A DNA stretch of 64,000 bases, taken from contig OZ316897.1 in the NCBI GenBank assembly GCA_973895155.1, positions 5,084,001-5,148,000 on the forward strand. Reading direction: 5' to 3'. This stretch comes from Marsupella aquatica (taxonomy: Eukaryota > Marchantiophyta). The notes below the pieces were generated by a model. It was given only the letters and a program-made list of their open reading frames with translations, ran no database searches and was not told the DNA's origin. Positions 21,777-32,343 of the stretch are shown piece by piece. The stretch's first letter is position 1. Every line of letters starts with the position of its first letter. The translations under genes were made by a program, and so were the position numbers.

Positions 21777-22020
21777 AAAACCCCAATGCAATGTTCATTT
21801 GTGACACGAGCTTTAGCAACACATGTATTGAAGTCTTCTTTGTCAGACACAAGGTCTGCCCTCTTAAAAGCACAAACAAGATGAGGCAATGCTTGATAAC
21901 CAGAATCCCCAAGCAAGTATTGGTCTTCTTAAAAAACGTGGGTACTTCCAACACTAGAGCAATAACCCCAGAGGGGTGAGTTCCTCAAACATGTGAGGCT
22001 GGAGCAGGAACCAGGCATTC

Positions 22021-22081
22021 CTGCAAAACAAATATAGAGCACAATTTACACTACAACATTCTAAACACAAAGTCTTAATCA
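22021..22081 (-). other. 3' part of Harbinger intron, interrupted by the CACTA element
   Basis: It ends in the acceptor TTTTGCAG at 22021. Together with 40622-40658 it makes an intron of about 95 nt once one copy of the 3-bp duplication is removed. Confidence 0.7.
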
Positions 22082-22210
22082 CACTAGAAGAAACCGGGCC
22101 ATTCTGAGACCCTGCCTTAAGTGACTCGCTTGAGACCTTCCATATTTTGTGACTCCTAGGTTGTTGGTGTCATTTTTGTTACAAGTTGTTGACTGAGTTT
22201 TGGAGAATTC
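22082..22210. repeat. CACTA left terminus and subterminal repeats
   Basis: After the terminal repeat there are copies of GTGACTC (near 22120 and 22151). Such subterminal motifs bind the element's TNPA-type protein in En/Spm. Confidence 0.6.
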
Positions 22211-25200
22211 TTGGGAAGTCATATTCCTAACTATGGTGGAAGTTGCAACTATAACTAAGTTCAGCCAACAAGAATGAAGTTTGTTAAGTCACTCCCTCTA
22301 CAATAGAGCTTTATACATGCAAGAGAACTTTAGGGTTAACACCACAATCTAATCCCATTTGACCTCGCCCAACACATAGCATTTGGGATATATCCTAATT
22401 TCCTAGTCCCTTTAAAAACATTTGAAAATTAGGACTAAATTAAGGGAATGCCCTGGCAATTAATATTGTGCGAGTGCGTACATAGCGATACAAGGTAAGT
22501 AATCTACCAGGTAAATTAAAGGTACATGGTCTAGGCTAGGGTTTTAGGGTTTAGGGTTTAGGCCGGGTATGTGCATGCCAAAAGTTTACAAGTGGTAGAT
22601 GTGCCGCTAGCTAGGGTCCCACACTGGCATGCATGTAATCTTAATTGGCCTCATTTTTGTGTCTAAATGGATGGCTTTGAAGTTAGAATTTCATGTTATC
22701 TCTAACCCTCATTAGTGGTCTAACCTTTGTTGCTAAAGCCCGTGTGTGTGCAACTAGCAAGCTCAAGGGCTTGCCTCAATGGAACAGGGGCTTAGGGGTG
22801 TCGGAATGGGTCGGGGTAGCTTTGGGTTTCCAGCAGTTCTGCCACTTTGTGTGGGTTCAGGCGTTTAGTCAGTGTGTGCAGGTCCTTACTAGCAAAGTGC
22901 ACCCTTTTGTGAAGCAAACCCTCTTGAGTATTTGCTTCCATAATCCGCAGCCAAAAACAAGAATTCTGGAGGGAAGCAAGGAAGCAATCGCAGTTTTGGT
23001 CCACAACTTGACGGGAGTGTTGAAGGTTTAGGGTGAGGAACAGCGGAGAGCTCATTGCTTGGTGGCAGGGTTGAAGGTTGTCGGCACATTGTGGAGGTTT
23101 AACGAAGTGGGGAGCAAGGTGGATCATCGGGCCGCTCATTGCTTGGTGGCAGGGTTCAAGGTTTAGGGTCGATTGTGGAGGTCTGTTCATTGTGTGAGGT
23201 GGATAGGGTGGCCGCATTTTAGGTTTGTGGAGGACATTGTTTCGCCCGCATTTGCACTGTTGTTGTTGCGGATTGCTGCACAGCTTGTTTTGTGATAGCG
23301 ACTTGGTTTGGTTCGGCCCAGGTAAGGCTCCAATCCCCTATCTTTGATATGTGACCTCGTGGCTGCAAGTTTAGTTGTCTCCCCACGGTCTTCTAAGCTT
23401 GCTGTCCATAGCTTACTGTCAGCATTGGAATATCAACCTAGCAAGCGTTGGAAGAGCGCTCAATCAAGAAGGGAAGCAATCGCACTGATACCTATGAGCT
23501 GGGAGAGCTCAGAGAGTCGACTTGCAAAGCTTGTAGTTGCAGACTCTATTTTAGGCGCTCTTGTGTTCAGGATTGAGGCCGTTGCGAGCTTCAGTCTGGA
23601 GGTATTAGAGATTGCTTTATCTGCGGAGTACCTCAAGGAGATAGCGGACAGATTTTGGTCCTAGCATTGCACAAAGGATTGCGCCCAAGAGTGTGGGATA
23701 GTCCCGGGAGCGCGGCCCATCCTAGAGCGTCCTGTCAGTTCAAGGTAAGTTTTCAATGTTTTTGATTGCTTCTGTCGCCATGCCCTTTCAATTTCTTAAG
23801 TCAGACAGCGGGAAGCAAGATGTTTGTATTGTTGAAAGAACGGGAGCGGGCTCCAAACCGGAGACATTGGAGTTTCTAGTCTGGCCTTTGAGTGACTTGC
23901 GCTGAGCTTCTACTGTGGCTTTTGAGGTTGACTAATCGAGTTGCATTGACTGAGCTAAACTGAACTACTACATTCAGTTAATACTCATTGATCAACCTAC
24001 TGAGCTGTCGTTGGGAGTTGGAGGTTGTGTTGCGCTCATCTTTGGAGGCGGGAGGTGAAATGCCATAGCTCTCCCTGTTCTGTCCTCGTGCTTCACTACT
24101 TGTATTCAGGTGTTTTTATCAGTTTCAGAGGGGAGGTCATTGTATCTGCAAGCTGTTGGTGAGCTAAGCAACCGTTGTGTGTAGGTTTAGGGAGTTGCGC
24201 GTGCGAGCTGACGACTTGGACCTAAGGCATCAATCTTTTGAGGGAGCTTGGAGTGGAAGCCGACAACTTGGAGCGGGACTTCAACTTGCTATTACTAGCT
24301 ACCTTGGACAAAGGTGACAGTCAGTAGCGCAAAGGTGAGACTCAGTAGTTTTAGGGATCAACCATCTCAATCATTGTGATTGCTGCTCTTGTCTAGTGCT
24401 ACATGGTGGATTGTTGCTCTGCCCTTTTGCCATGGGTCGCCGGCCTACCGGATGCTATCAACAAATTAAGAACAAGTCATATCCTAAGTCCCGGTGTTGC
24501 AGTGGTGTCCCCGACCCTAAGATGCTTTCCAAAATCATCTTTCTCGTTTCCTGCTGCTGCTGATGTATGTATGTTCTCCCCTATTTTTGCTTACTGATTG
24601 GTCTCTCCACACTTCTTGCTTGACATGACTGTTTGGCTCCTCCCTGTATCAAAACATGCCTTGTGCCCCGTGCTCTGGCGGTGGGGTGGGGGGGTGAAGA
24701 GACGACCTTAAGGTCCACTAAATTTAGTCAAACCGTGCAATCGTTCAGCTGATTTTAGCCGCAAGTTCCCTTGCTTTCCCCTATTTTTGCTAAGATCCCT
24801 CCCCACTAATCACATGCATCCTTTACTTTTCTCGGTGGCCCGTGCGCCTGCCTTCCTACTTTCGTTCTTATGGACTTTCCTTAGGTTTTCTTTCACCTGA
24901 TTTTGAACTTTTTGCACCGGTGGAATCTGTCTTGACAACTTGTGTTCGTTCTAATTGTTAATATCTCAAGAGGGCCGTCAACTAAGCTGACAGGAGTCAA
25001 AGCTAACTACAAGCTAGCAAATAGGGAGAATGCTCCCAAGTCATTTTCCAGAGGGAAGTTACTAAAACTAGACCTTCACAACTCTCGAAACTGGAAAGTG
25101 AAATTCAGCTTGAGACACGCAGCTGAAGGCCACAAGGATAACTATATGGCCACGATGTCCCTCATTCAAGTCCAAAGTCCTCTTCAGATTGTCTGAACTC

Positions 25201-26443
25201 CTGAACTGGATGAAGTCCTGTCTGAATGTGAAGTTCAGATTGGCAATCTCTAATGGCAAGTTCTGAACTCTTGTCTGAACTTCATCCACCCTTCTAAACT
25301 GGGATTTGTGCTACGTGTATAGAATCCACATTGTTGCTTCTCCCTTTCGGGCCAGCCCTCCTTGTGAAATGTAGGAGCACGATCATGGCACTTACACATA
25401 GTCTGACATTCAAAAAATGCTACTTCTCAGCAGCATGTTTCGAGTAGTTTGCCTGTGTGTTGAGCCTAATTATTTGTTTATTGCTTTAGTAACATGCATG
25501 GCCAATTGGTTTCTCTTCATGTAATGGCAAGTTTTTAAAACTTACAACTTGAATTGGTGGTTTGAATTTAGTTAAGTGTTGAGAAATTAGCATTCACACT
25601 AACTATTTTTCTTTTGTGATTGAGTTCTCTTTGCTATTGAATGTATTGAATAATTATTTCATCACAGAAATTTTCAGAACAAACACGGAAGCACCAGGGG
25701 GCTGAGGATTGGATATCGAGGCTGAAGACATTGAGGTAATAAACTGGGTGTGGTTCAGGTGACAATGTTAGCAACTGATGCTTCTTCAGGGGAACTTCCC
25801 ATGTGCAGTTTATCCACAGTCACATGATTGACTTTGGTTCTTGCTGTTTTTCTTTTGGTGTACTCTTGAGTTTGGTGTCACTCTATCCTTTCTTGTAGCC
25901 TCAAAACAGGAACACACCTGCTTAGTGGTCCCCAATTGCCCAATGATTTATAATGACTGTGTCTAGGTGATGTATGCATTGCGTGTTCATTCCAGAAGAA
26001 TGAATATGTACACTTTGCACAAACCTGGACAGATTTTGAATGTTATTTATCTGAGTTTCTGTTTGTGAGCTCTGACTTGGAGCCTTAACATTTGTGTTTC
26101 TGTGGGGCTGAGCAGAGTTTGTTCCGTCCAGAAGCTGCTGTACTAAAGTGATCGGCCTCCGGCTTGGAGGTGAATCTTCAATTTTTTGTGGATCCGAGTG
26201 ACTTCTGTCCAACTGAGTTTTGCGTTGTCGGGACGATTGTGTTTGGCTAAGATGCTAGATTGTGGCTTGTCTTCTTGCTTCCAGCTTGTGTATATTCAGT
26301 TAATAGAAGTTGGGAACGAAGTGATAATTGAATTTCCTTATATTAAGCATCTTGACCTAGAAACTCAATACATAAACTCCAGGAGTCCCTCGGGACATAA
26401 AATGAGCCAAATTGTTTCAAAATTGGGAACTTGCCCGCACTAC
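22211..26443. other. Long non-coding left arm of the CACTA element
   Basis: No confident gene. 22541-22563 has telomere-like TTTAGGG units. An 86-bp-spaced duplication of CTCATTGCTTGGTGGCAGGG lies at about 23051 and 23137. Short frames at 22693-23031 and 23344-23664 have no recognisable domain. Read together they might be captured exons, but I cannot support that. Confidence 0.4.
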
Positions 26444-26785
26444 TCAAACAAATGTGTTGGGCTTAATGGCCTTGTAAGTCGTCTTTAGCTTTCGCGATGG
26501 AGGTTGAATCTTGCGGTACGTCAAGGGGAACTTGATCTTTGAATCATGGAACTGCTTGGTACTTTCTCGCTTGCACAGAGAGACAGGGACTGTCATAGTC
26601 TTGATGATCTGGATGCAAGGGAACCAAACTCTATGACAAGAAGCCATCTCATCATACATCTGCTCTACAACTCCGTTCAACGTGGTATCACGATATTCCT
26701 TGTACATGTTGTGATAACCTGTACGACTCTGATACCTCACCCAGATACCGAAGTTCTTAATTGTGGTGGGCTTCTTTTCGAAGAT
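26444..26785 (-). pseudogene. RPL18A: Captured fragment of ribosomal protein L18a (eL20)
   Basis: A 114-codon frame (with stop) begins [15 protein letters not shown] and includes [19 protein letters not shown] and [12 protein letters not shown], matching the C-terminal 113 of about 178 residues of plant 60S protein L18a. It begins right after a splice-acceptor-like CTACCAG at an apparent exon border and has no start codon. It therefore looks like a genomic gene piece taken up by the CACTA element (transduplication), not a processed copy of the whole mRNA. It has substitutions at normally conserved sites but no stop. A functional ribosomal protein is unlikely from this fragment. Confidence 0.85.
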
Positions 26786-29107
26786 CTGGTAGACACATTA
26801 TTCAGCATTTGCTAACTTCGAAACTAGAAGGTTAACACATTAAACAACAGAGAAACTCACAACATCCTCCTTTGGTCCTTCAGAGTCTGTACTTTGATTA
26901 TGAAGTTTGACTGAGTTTCTGTTTACTGAAAGAATGTGACTGTGTAAGAGTTCTGTTTGGCAGTGGATTGGTTGAAGCACTTCATGCTAGTGTGTTGTCC
27001 ACAACTCTTCAACCAGCTTTCGTCTTCCTTGTCTTTCACCACTTACGATGACATCAATTCAGCTAAGACCATAAAAGGTTCCAAAGCATCTAACTTGTCA
27101 AATCGCATTCTGCTACATCAAGGACTAAGGTGTTGGGTATCAAAGGAGACAGCACAACAAACACGCTGAAAAGACTTCAGGATTGGGTTCAACAAGGTAG
27201 TGAAGGTGCTTACAGCCATAGTAAGTATGCATTCTGTATCTTTCTCTATTATGTGAGCTTGTGCATAATGGGAGTTGTAGTTGGCAAGAGTTCCATAAGG
27301 CCAAATATGAATAGATCCAGAAGTATGTGTATGAACCAAGTGTAGAGTTGACTCTTTCTGAATATTGTAGTCTCTTTCTGAACGTACAGTTTGGTAGGGC
27401 CAACGCCATGTGATCATGTACTTGCTCTATAAAGTTCTGAAGATATAAGCATTTTCTGTTAGACCAGGCAACTTGGGAGTTGGTAAGTGTCACCTGCATC
27501 TGAGGGGCTACACCGGGGACATCAATGGAGGTTCACTTAAACAACACGACAGCCAGTGAATTTTCTCTCTGGTGCAACCTGCAAGGTGAGACTTTCGGTC
27601 TTTCTGGATGAAAAAATAGGATCTTAATATGATTGATATACATGTCCGTCGAGATCATGGGTTTATCACCAAGCTCTTTGTCTTAGGAAACTCATAAACT
27701 CACAATCAAATATGTACTATGCACGTTTCATGCTATGTGTATACTATGACCTGTAGTTGGAACCAAGATAGTGAATGGGAACTGATTAGTTTAGGTTGGT
27801 TGCTGTTGGCGAGGCAAGTCGACCTCCTGCTCGCCTTGCTCATCAAAGGACGTGAACATAGGACATCACAACAAAAGCAACACTTATGGTGAGGACCCGC
27901 AATGCTGAACATGTGTGGCTTGCACGCAAGGTAGAGATGTTGCACCTTGAGTATGTCAGACTTGGGATCCTTCCAGCCCAGTCTGCATGGTACTTTGAGT
28001 ACCCTATTGTTTCCAAGAACAACTACAGCCGGCCTCTACCTGCTTCAGTACCCTTCCCGACATCCTTAGTATTTGTGTCTCTTGTACATGACCCGCCACA
28101 AATTAGGTGCCAAGGGTGTGTGCACAGTTGCCAATATGACTGTCCTGCCTGTAGGGCTTCTGGCTCAGAATTGGATGACCGTTCTCTTGGATGTCGATTT
28201 TTGCACAGAGCACAATGTATCATTTGGAACCACTTGCCATCCTGCAGTGTGTCTGGTGATGTTACTTGTCCTGCCCTCCTAGACCCCACCACCGGTGACT
28301 TTGGTGTCTACACATGTTTGGATCACATGCTCTAGAGGACCACTTGTCACACCGCATGCACAGACCAGATACCATTGACCTATAGCTTAACAGTACTCTG
28401 ACTTCAACACAGAGGATATTTACTTAAAATTTTGATGTATGAGCAATTTTGGGTCCAGGGTTTAGGGTCATCAGTACATAACTTATCCTATTATGCCTGC
28501 ACTAAGCAAAATATCCTAATTTAAGAGGCTAGCAAACTCGCTTAAAAGTCTCTATTGAAAGACTACTTTCATGACTGCTTTAACCTAGTGAACATTGCAA
28601 TGTTCAATGAATTAATGGGCCATGTGATAACCTGTAAAATGTGATTTATGCCTCACTTATTTGTCTCAGCCACTATCATAGCCTATTTAGGATGTATAAA
28701 TTTCAACCCTTATGACACTGCTTCATACCAATCCTCTTTGAAGAATGCCTGTTTTACATGTCACGACTATTGTATGTGATTCAAATGCATGAAATGTTGT
28801 TGTAGATCTCCTTTGGTGAATCATAGCCACAATTAAAATTGAGGTGTTGGTGGAGCAATTGTATTAGGGGAGAGTTTTGTGTGTTGGCTCAACATACCAA
28901 AAGTATGTCTGCTCTGCATCCTTGTGTGGCCATTCCAATTCATTGCAGTAGCAAATGCCTTTGTACCTTAAATGCTAAATATATTTTACTTTCTGTGCAG
29001 TCTGCTAAATTGTAGAGTCTATCTAAATGCCTTTGTACCTTAAATACTAAATATATATTACTTTCTATGGAGTCTGCTAAATTGTAGAGTCTATCTCATG
29101 CACAGGC
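26786..29107. other. Non-coding CACTA interior with one unassigned ORF
   Basis: A 149-codon frame at 27886-28335 (plus) starts MVRTRNAEHVWLARK and has eleven or so Cys residues, including CQGC and CPAC pairs, but I recognise no family. 28960-29100 contains two near-identical 60-bp blocks (CTAAATGCCTTTGTACCTTA at about 28949 and 29025). Otherwise nothing is seen. Confidence 0.3.
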
Positions 29108-29788
29108 ATGGCACGGCCTAAAATTCAAGCCAAAAAGCGTGTGACAGAGGTGAGAAACACAGGTGTACTTGGGGCAGATGCTACTAACTTCTCTGCAAGT
29201 CAGATTTTCCAGAAGGTAGCTCATTGTTGTGCCATTTGTGACGATGGTGGGGGCCTGGTAATTTGTGAGGGCCCTTGCATGAGGCATTTCCACCTCAACC
29301 CGGAGTCTGACCTTGTAGCAAAAAACAACTGTCCAGGGGTGGGCCTCCCGTCAACACACCAGGGAGATTGGATGTGCACTGATTGTTTGGAGAAGCAGGC
29401 TAAGTGTGCACAGTGTGGGAAGTTGGGGTCCTATGAGGGCTCTGTTGATGCTGCAGCAAATGTTAGGAAATGTCCAGTCCGTTTTTGTGTGAGATTTTTC
29501 TGTTTTGAGTGTTTGCTTGCTCATGCCACAGCTTGCCCACTTCATAGGTGCAAGGCATGTGGTGAGCATGATGATGACTACTGGACTGACATAGTCCACT
29601 GTGCTAGGTGTCCCACTATGCGGCACTATCATTGCCTGAAAGATCGTCAAGCAGAGGGTTATGCTTGTGACAGAGAAATCTATGATCACTCTGCACATGG
29701 TGTTGATCGATGGATATTTTATTGTCATCGCCATGCCATTGATCCTACCTCGCGCACTCCTGTGAGAGATCACATATCTTGGTTGTGA
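29108..29788 (+). CDS. PHD/ADD-type zinc-finger protein carried by the CACTA element
   Basis: An intact 226-residue frame from ATG 29108. A basic start (ARPKIQAKKR) is followed by a PHD-like module, CAICDDGGGLVICEGPCMR then FHL, resembling the EDM2-type PHD (C-x2-C-x-DGG-L). A second Cys-rich block (CTDCLEKQAKCAQCG) and a third (CKACGEHDDDY, CARCPTMRHYHC) fill the rest, giving tandem zinc fingers. Such modules read histone tails, and in plants EDM2 acts on transposon-derived heterochromatin. The gene lies between the element's left arm and the BRCT gene on the transposase strand. Whether it serves the transposon is unknown. The lack of stops in an otherwise decayed region is notable. Confidence 0.65.
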   Translation: MARPKIQAKKRVTEVRNTGVLGADATNFSASQIFQKVAHCCAICDDGGGLVICEGPCMRHFHLNPESDLVAKNNCPGVGLPSTHQGDWMCTDCLEKQAKCAQCGKLGSYEGSVDAAANVRKCPVRFCVRFFCFECLLAHATACPLHRCKACGEHDDDYWTDIVHCARCPTMRHYHCLKDRQAEGYACDREIYDHSAHGVDRWIFYCHRHAIDPTSRTPVRDHISWL

Positions 29789-30380
29789 AGCTGAACATTG
29801 TACATGCACAATGCACCTGATGTGGATGTACTATTTTTTGAGATTGCAGAGATTCCAATTTTGAAAAGGAGTTGGGTAGGCGAGTTTATATAGGCAGCAC
29901 TTATCTTGTGCTCTGGCGTAAGTGGTTGGGTACATGCCTATAAAAACTTATCCTTACAAGCCTTCTTGGAAGTATTTAGGCTGAGTGGTCATTTTCATAA
30001 ACACTTTCATCATACTGCTAAATTAAAATAGGACTTCTAAGTTGTAAGCGTATAAATTATCAGGCATGCAATTAATCAAATTGCCCTATAAGTTTGTCAT
30101 TGAATGTATCCTCCTTTACAACAAAATATGTATGTGCCATGACAAGTTGGTTGCACTTCATTTCACCTTCGATATGGATTTTGTAGTATATATTCAAACA
30201 ATGTCCTACATCCATGCAGGTGCCTAGTACGTATTGTTCACATATCCCTTGTACCTATCAAAATCGGACCTGAGCACCAGTGGGCCAGATCAACTCAAAA
30301 AGCAGGAATTTTGTTGTCCTTGTATTGTCAGGTGAACCCATTCTTCCAAAATTCACTGTCATCACGTAGGGTGTGTGTAC
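29789..30380. other. Intergenic region homologous to 62.73-63.84 kb
   Basis: Strings such as TGGGTACATGCC, GGACTTCTAA/GGACTTCTCA and GTGCCTAGTACG / GTGTCTAGTACG appear in the same order in both places. This shows a shared upstream segment of two BRCT gene copies. Confidence 0.6.
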
Positions 30381-31253
30381 ATGGAGCCTGGGAAACGTAG
30401 AAAGTGTGACCACCCAGCAGTGTTTACAGGGGTCAGAGCGATTTTGGTCCATGGCCAACATGGGTTGACCAAAGTGCATTGGCCAACTGTATAGAAACGA
30501 TTCTCTGAGCTCCATGGCACTGTAGTTCAGGACATCACTCCAGAGACTACACATGTTGTTGCAGGGACATGGCTATCAGTGATAAAGAAGTGGTCATGGT
30601 CCTACATGAATTCTGCAATTACTAAGCAAGGCCTAAAAGTAGTTGAGGCCTCTTGGATCACAGATTCCATAGCACATAAGATTGTACAGGATACTGAGCA
30701 ATATGAGCTATGGGAGGATGAAGAAGCTATTGCATCAGCTTGGGCTGAACAAGAAGTCTGGGAAGCAAAGGCACGGCTTGCTGATCTCCAATATGGACCT
30801 GTACTCAACAAAGGACAGAGCTCTAGAAGGCTGAAGAGTATGTTGGCTGAGGAGACGAAGCAACCAACCCCCATTCTGAAAGGGCTGAGCATGGTATTTG
30901 TGGAGGCGTGAATTGGAGAGGTTAAGTGCAAAGTGTACAAGTCCACAGTGCTTGACCTAGGTGGGACAGTGGAGGAGAATATAACAGAGGACACCACTCA
31001 TGTCATTACTAAGTCATATCCCAAAGCTTGCCGCAAGTTTGGGAAGGAAGACATTCGCTTTTATGTCATGTCCCATAATGTGTTTGTGGTTTCATATGCT
31101 TGGCTTGTGGAATCAGTAGCAGCTGGGAAGCGTCAAAACCCAATGGACTATGATCTTTTTGAGGCCTGGCCACGGAAGGGTCAGGATCCTTACAGAGAGG
31201 ACTATGAGACAACAAGTGAGGAATGGGTCATTAGCAATTCTGAATCAGAGTGA
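30381..31253 (+). pseudogene. Two-BRCT-domain protein carried by the CACTA element
   Basis: One frame of about 290 codons from ATG 30381 with two nonsense codons, TAG at 30492 and TGA at 30909. A basic N-terminus (MEPGKRRK) precedes BRCT 1 (FTGVRAILV ... DITPETTHVVAG ... VVEASWITDSI) and BRCT 2 from about 30880 (LKGLSMVFVEA ... LGGTVEENITEDTTHVITK ... VVSYAWLVESVAAGKR). The Trp in the W-[IL]-x-[DE]-S motif is kept in both. BRCT domains bind phosphopeptides or other repair proteins. The edge copy at 63842 reads through the first stop with a Gln codon, so the ancestral gene was open there. Confidence 0.8.
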
Positions 31254-31336
31254 GGAGTAGTAGAATCAGTTTGGACACAAGTTTTTTTGTAAAAATCAGA
31301 TCATTGAAATAAATGTGATCTTTGAACTAATGTACC

Positions 31337-31798
31337 TTGTTATGGTTGGTGGCAATTGGGCTTATTTTACTGTTGGCGGATTGTTGTTTCCTGCTGCCTG
31401 GGGGTGTCACTGTAAACGTACTGGGTGGGCTCAAATCTTGGCGGCAGACTTTGGTGGGTATGTTGCCTTTCCTATATCAACAGGCGCTATTACGGCTCCT
31501 CCTCCGGGTTGCCATATGGCTGGCCACAGTTAGGACTCTCCTGCATGGGTTGGTGCTAAAACACTTCTTGGCACCGCCTGAGGATGCAAGAGACGTTGAA
31601 TCTATCATGAATGAGGATGCACAGTCCGAAGTGGACATCTACTTTTCAGCAGATGAGTTAGACAAGCCCGATGTTGTAGGTGGTTCCTTGTTGCCTGATT
31701 TGGCAGATGATATAGTTCTTTCACATGTCTGGCCGAGGGTTCTTGTGGTGTCCTGTGCACAAGATATCTGCAAATATAGATTTAATGTACATGCCTGA
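31337..31798 (+). CDS. Unassigned ORF between BRCT gene and transposase
   Basis: A 153-codon frame with a Leu-rich first half (GLILLLADCCFLL and QALLRLLLRVAIWL, possibly membrane-like helices) and an acidic second half. No family is recognised and it may be chance. It could also contain a 5' exon of the transposase transcription unit. Confidence 0.2.
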   Translation: MLWLVAIGLILLLADCCFLLPGGVTVNVLGGLKSWRQTLVGMLPFLYQQALLRLLLRVAIWLATVRTLLHGLVLKHFLAPPEDARDVESIMNEDAQSEVDIYFSADELDKPDVVGGSLLPDLADDIVLSHVWPRVLVVSCAQDICKYRFNVHA

Positions 31799-32343
31799 GT
31801 ACCTGAGGTCTGAGTGGCATCGAGAACAGGGTTGGTACCCATATCTCACCTGGTAATAAGGTGAGATATGTGATACCGCTCTCACACCTATGCTTGTGAC
31901 TATGCATGATTGGACTCTGATATGGTTATGGGTGTACATGCAGAGGCGGTACATTTGAGGACAGCGGAGGAGGTGGTGACACCCTCCAACATTTAGGAAT
32001 TTTGTGTCATTCACTTGACAATAGGTACACTACTCGCGAACCTGTGTTTTTCTTTTGGGGTGGTTTAGGGTTTGTGAGAATTTAGTACACGTTATGTTAA
32101 CTCTTTTGGCAGATACAATCAGGGATATATGGAACACAAATACCACCATTAGGCATCCTTGTTCACTACTGTCCATGATTGCAGAGCTCCCAGCCTGTTA
32201 CAATGCACCCTGGTCACCACCCTCCCCAGACCCAGCCCAGGGCACAGGCACTGCCTTTGCATCATCCCACAAGGATATCACGCCATGATAATAAGCTTTG
32301 GCAACGTGAAAGGTTACGAACCAGACTTTCAGGAGCCAGTAGG

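Larger units (their letters stand above)
20384..22020 (-). pseudogene. PIF/Harbinger transposase, C-terminal exon, split by a LINE
   Basis: The exon starts at 22020 after the acceptor TTTTGCAG. It gives RMPGSCSS..LRNSP, an in-frame TAA, then LLGDSGYQALPHLV with the second catalytic Asp of the DDE_Tnp_4 family, then NEHCIGVLKSRWH. At 21761 a LINE interrupts the exon. Coding resumes at 20716 with KSHWHSLKEVRVQLNEKKDSA and the C-terminal VRWVTVCGKLHNYV, whose third acidic residue and helix belong to the family. A frameshift near 20610 precedes an acidic tail. The enzyme would cut and paste the element, but this copy is dead. Confidence 0.8.

Noticed and set aside
22541-22563. Chromosome end
   Set aside because: Only two or three TTTAGGG-like units, in the middle of a transposon.
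27886-28335. Third RPA1-like zinc protein
   Set aside because: It has Cys pairs but lacks the DAV / DSAS pattern of the other two.
32028-32036. CACTACTCG as the start of a separate CACTA element
   Set aside because: No matching inverted end or duplication was found, while the 22082/40621 ends match each other and have TCA on both sides.
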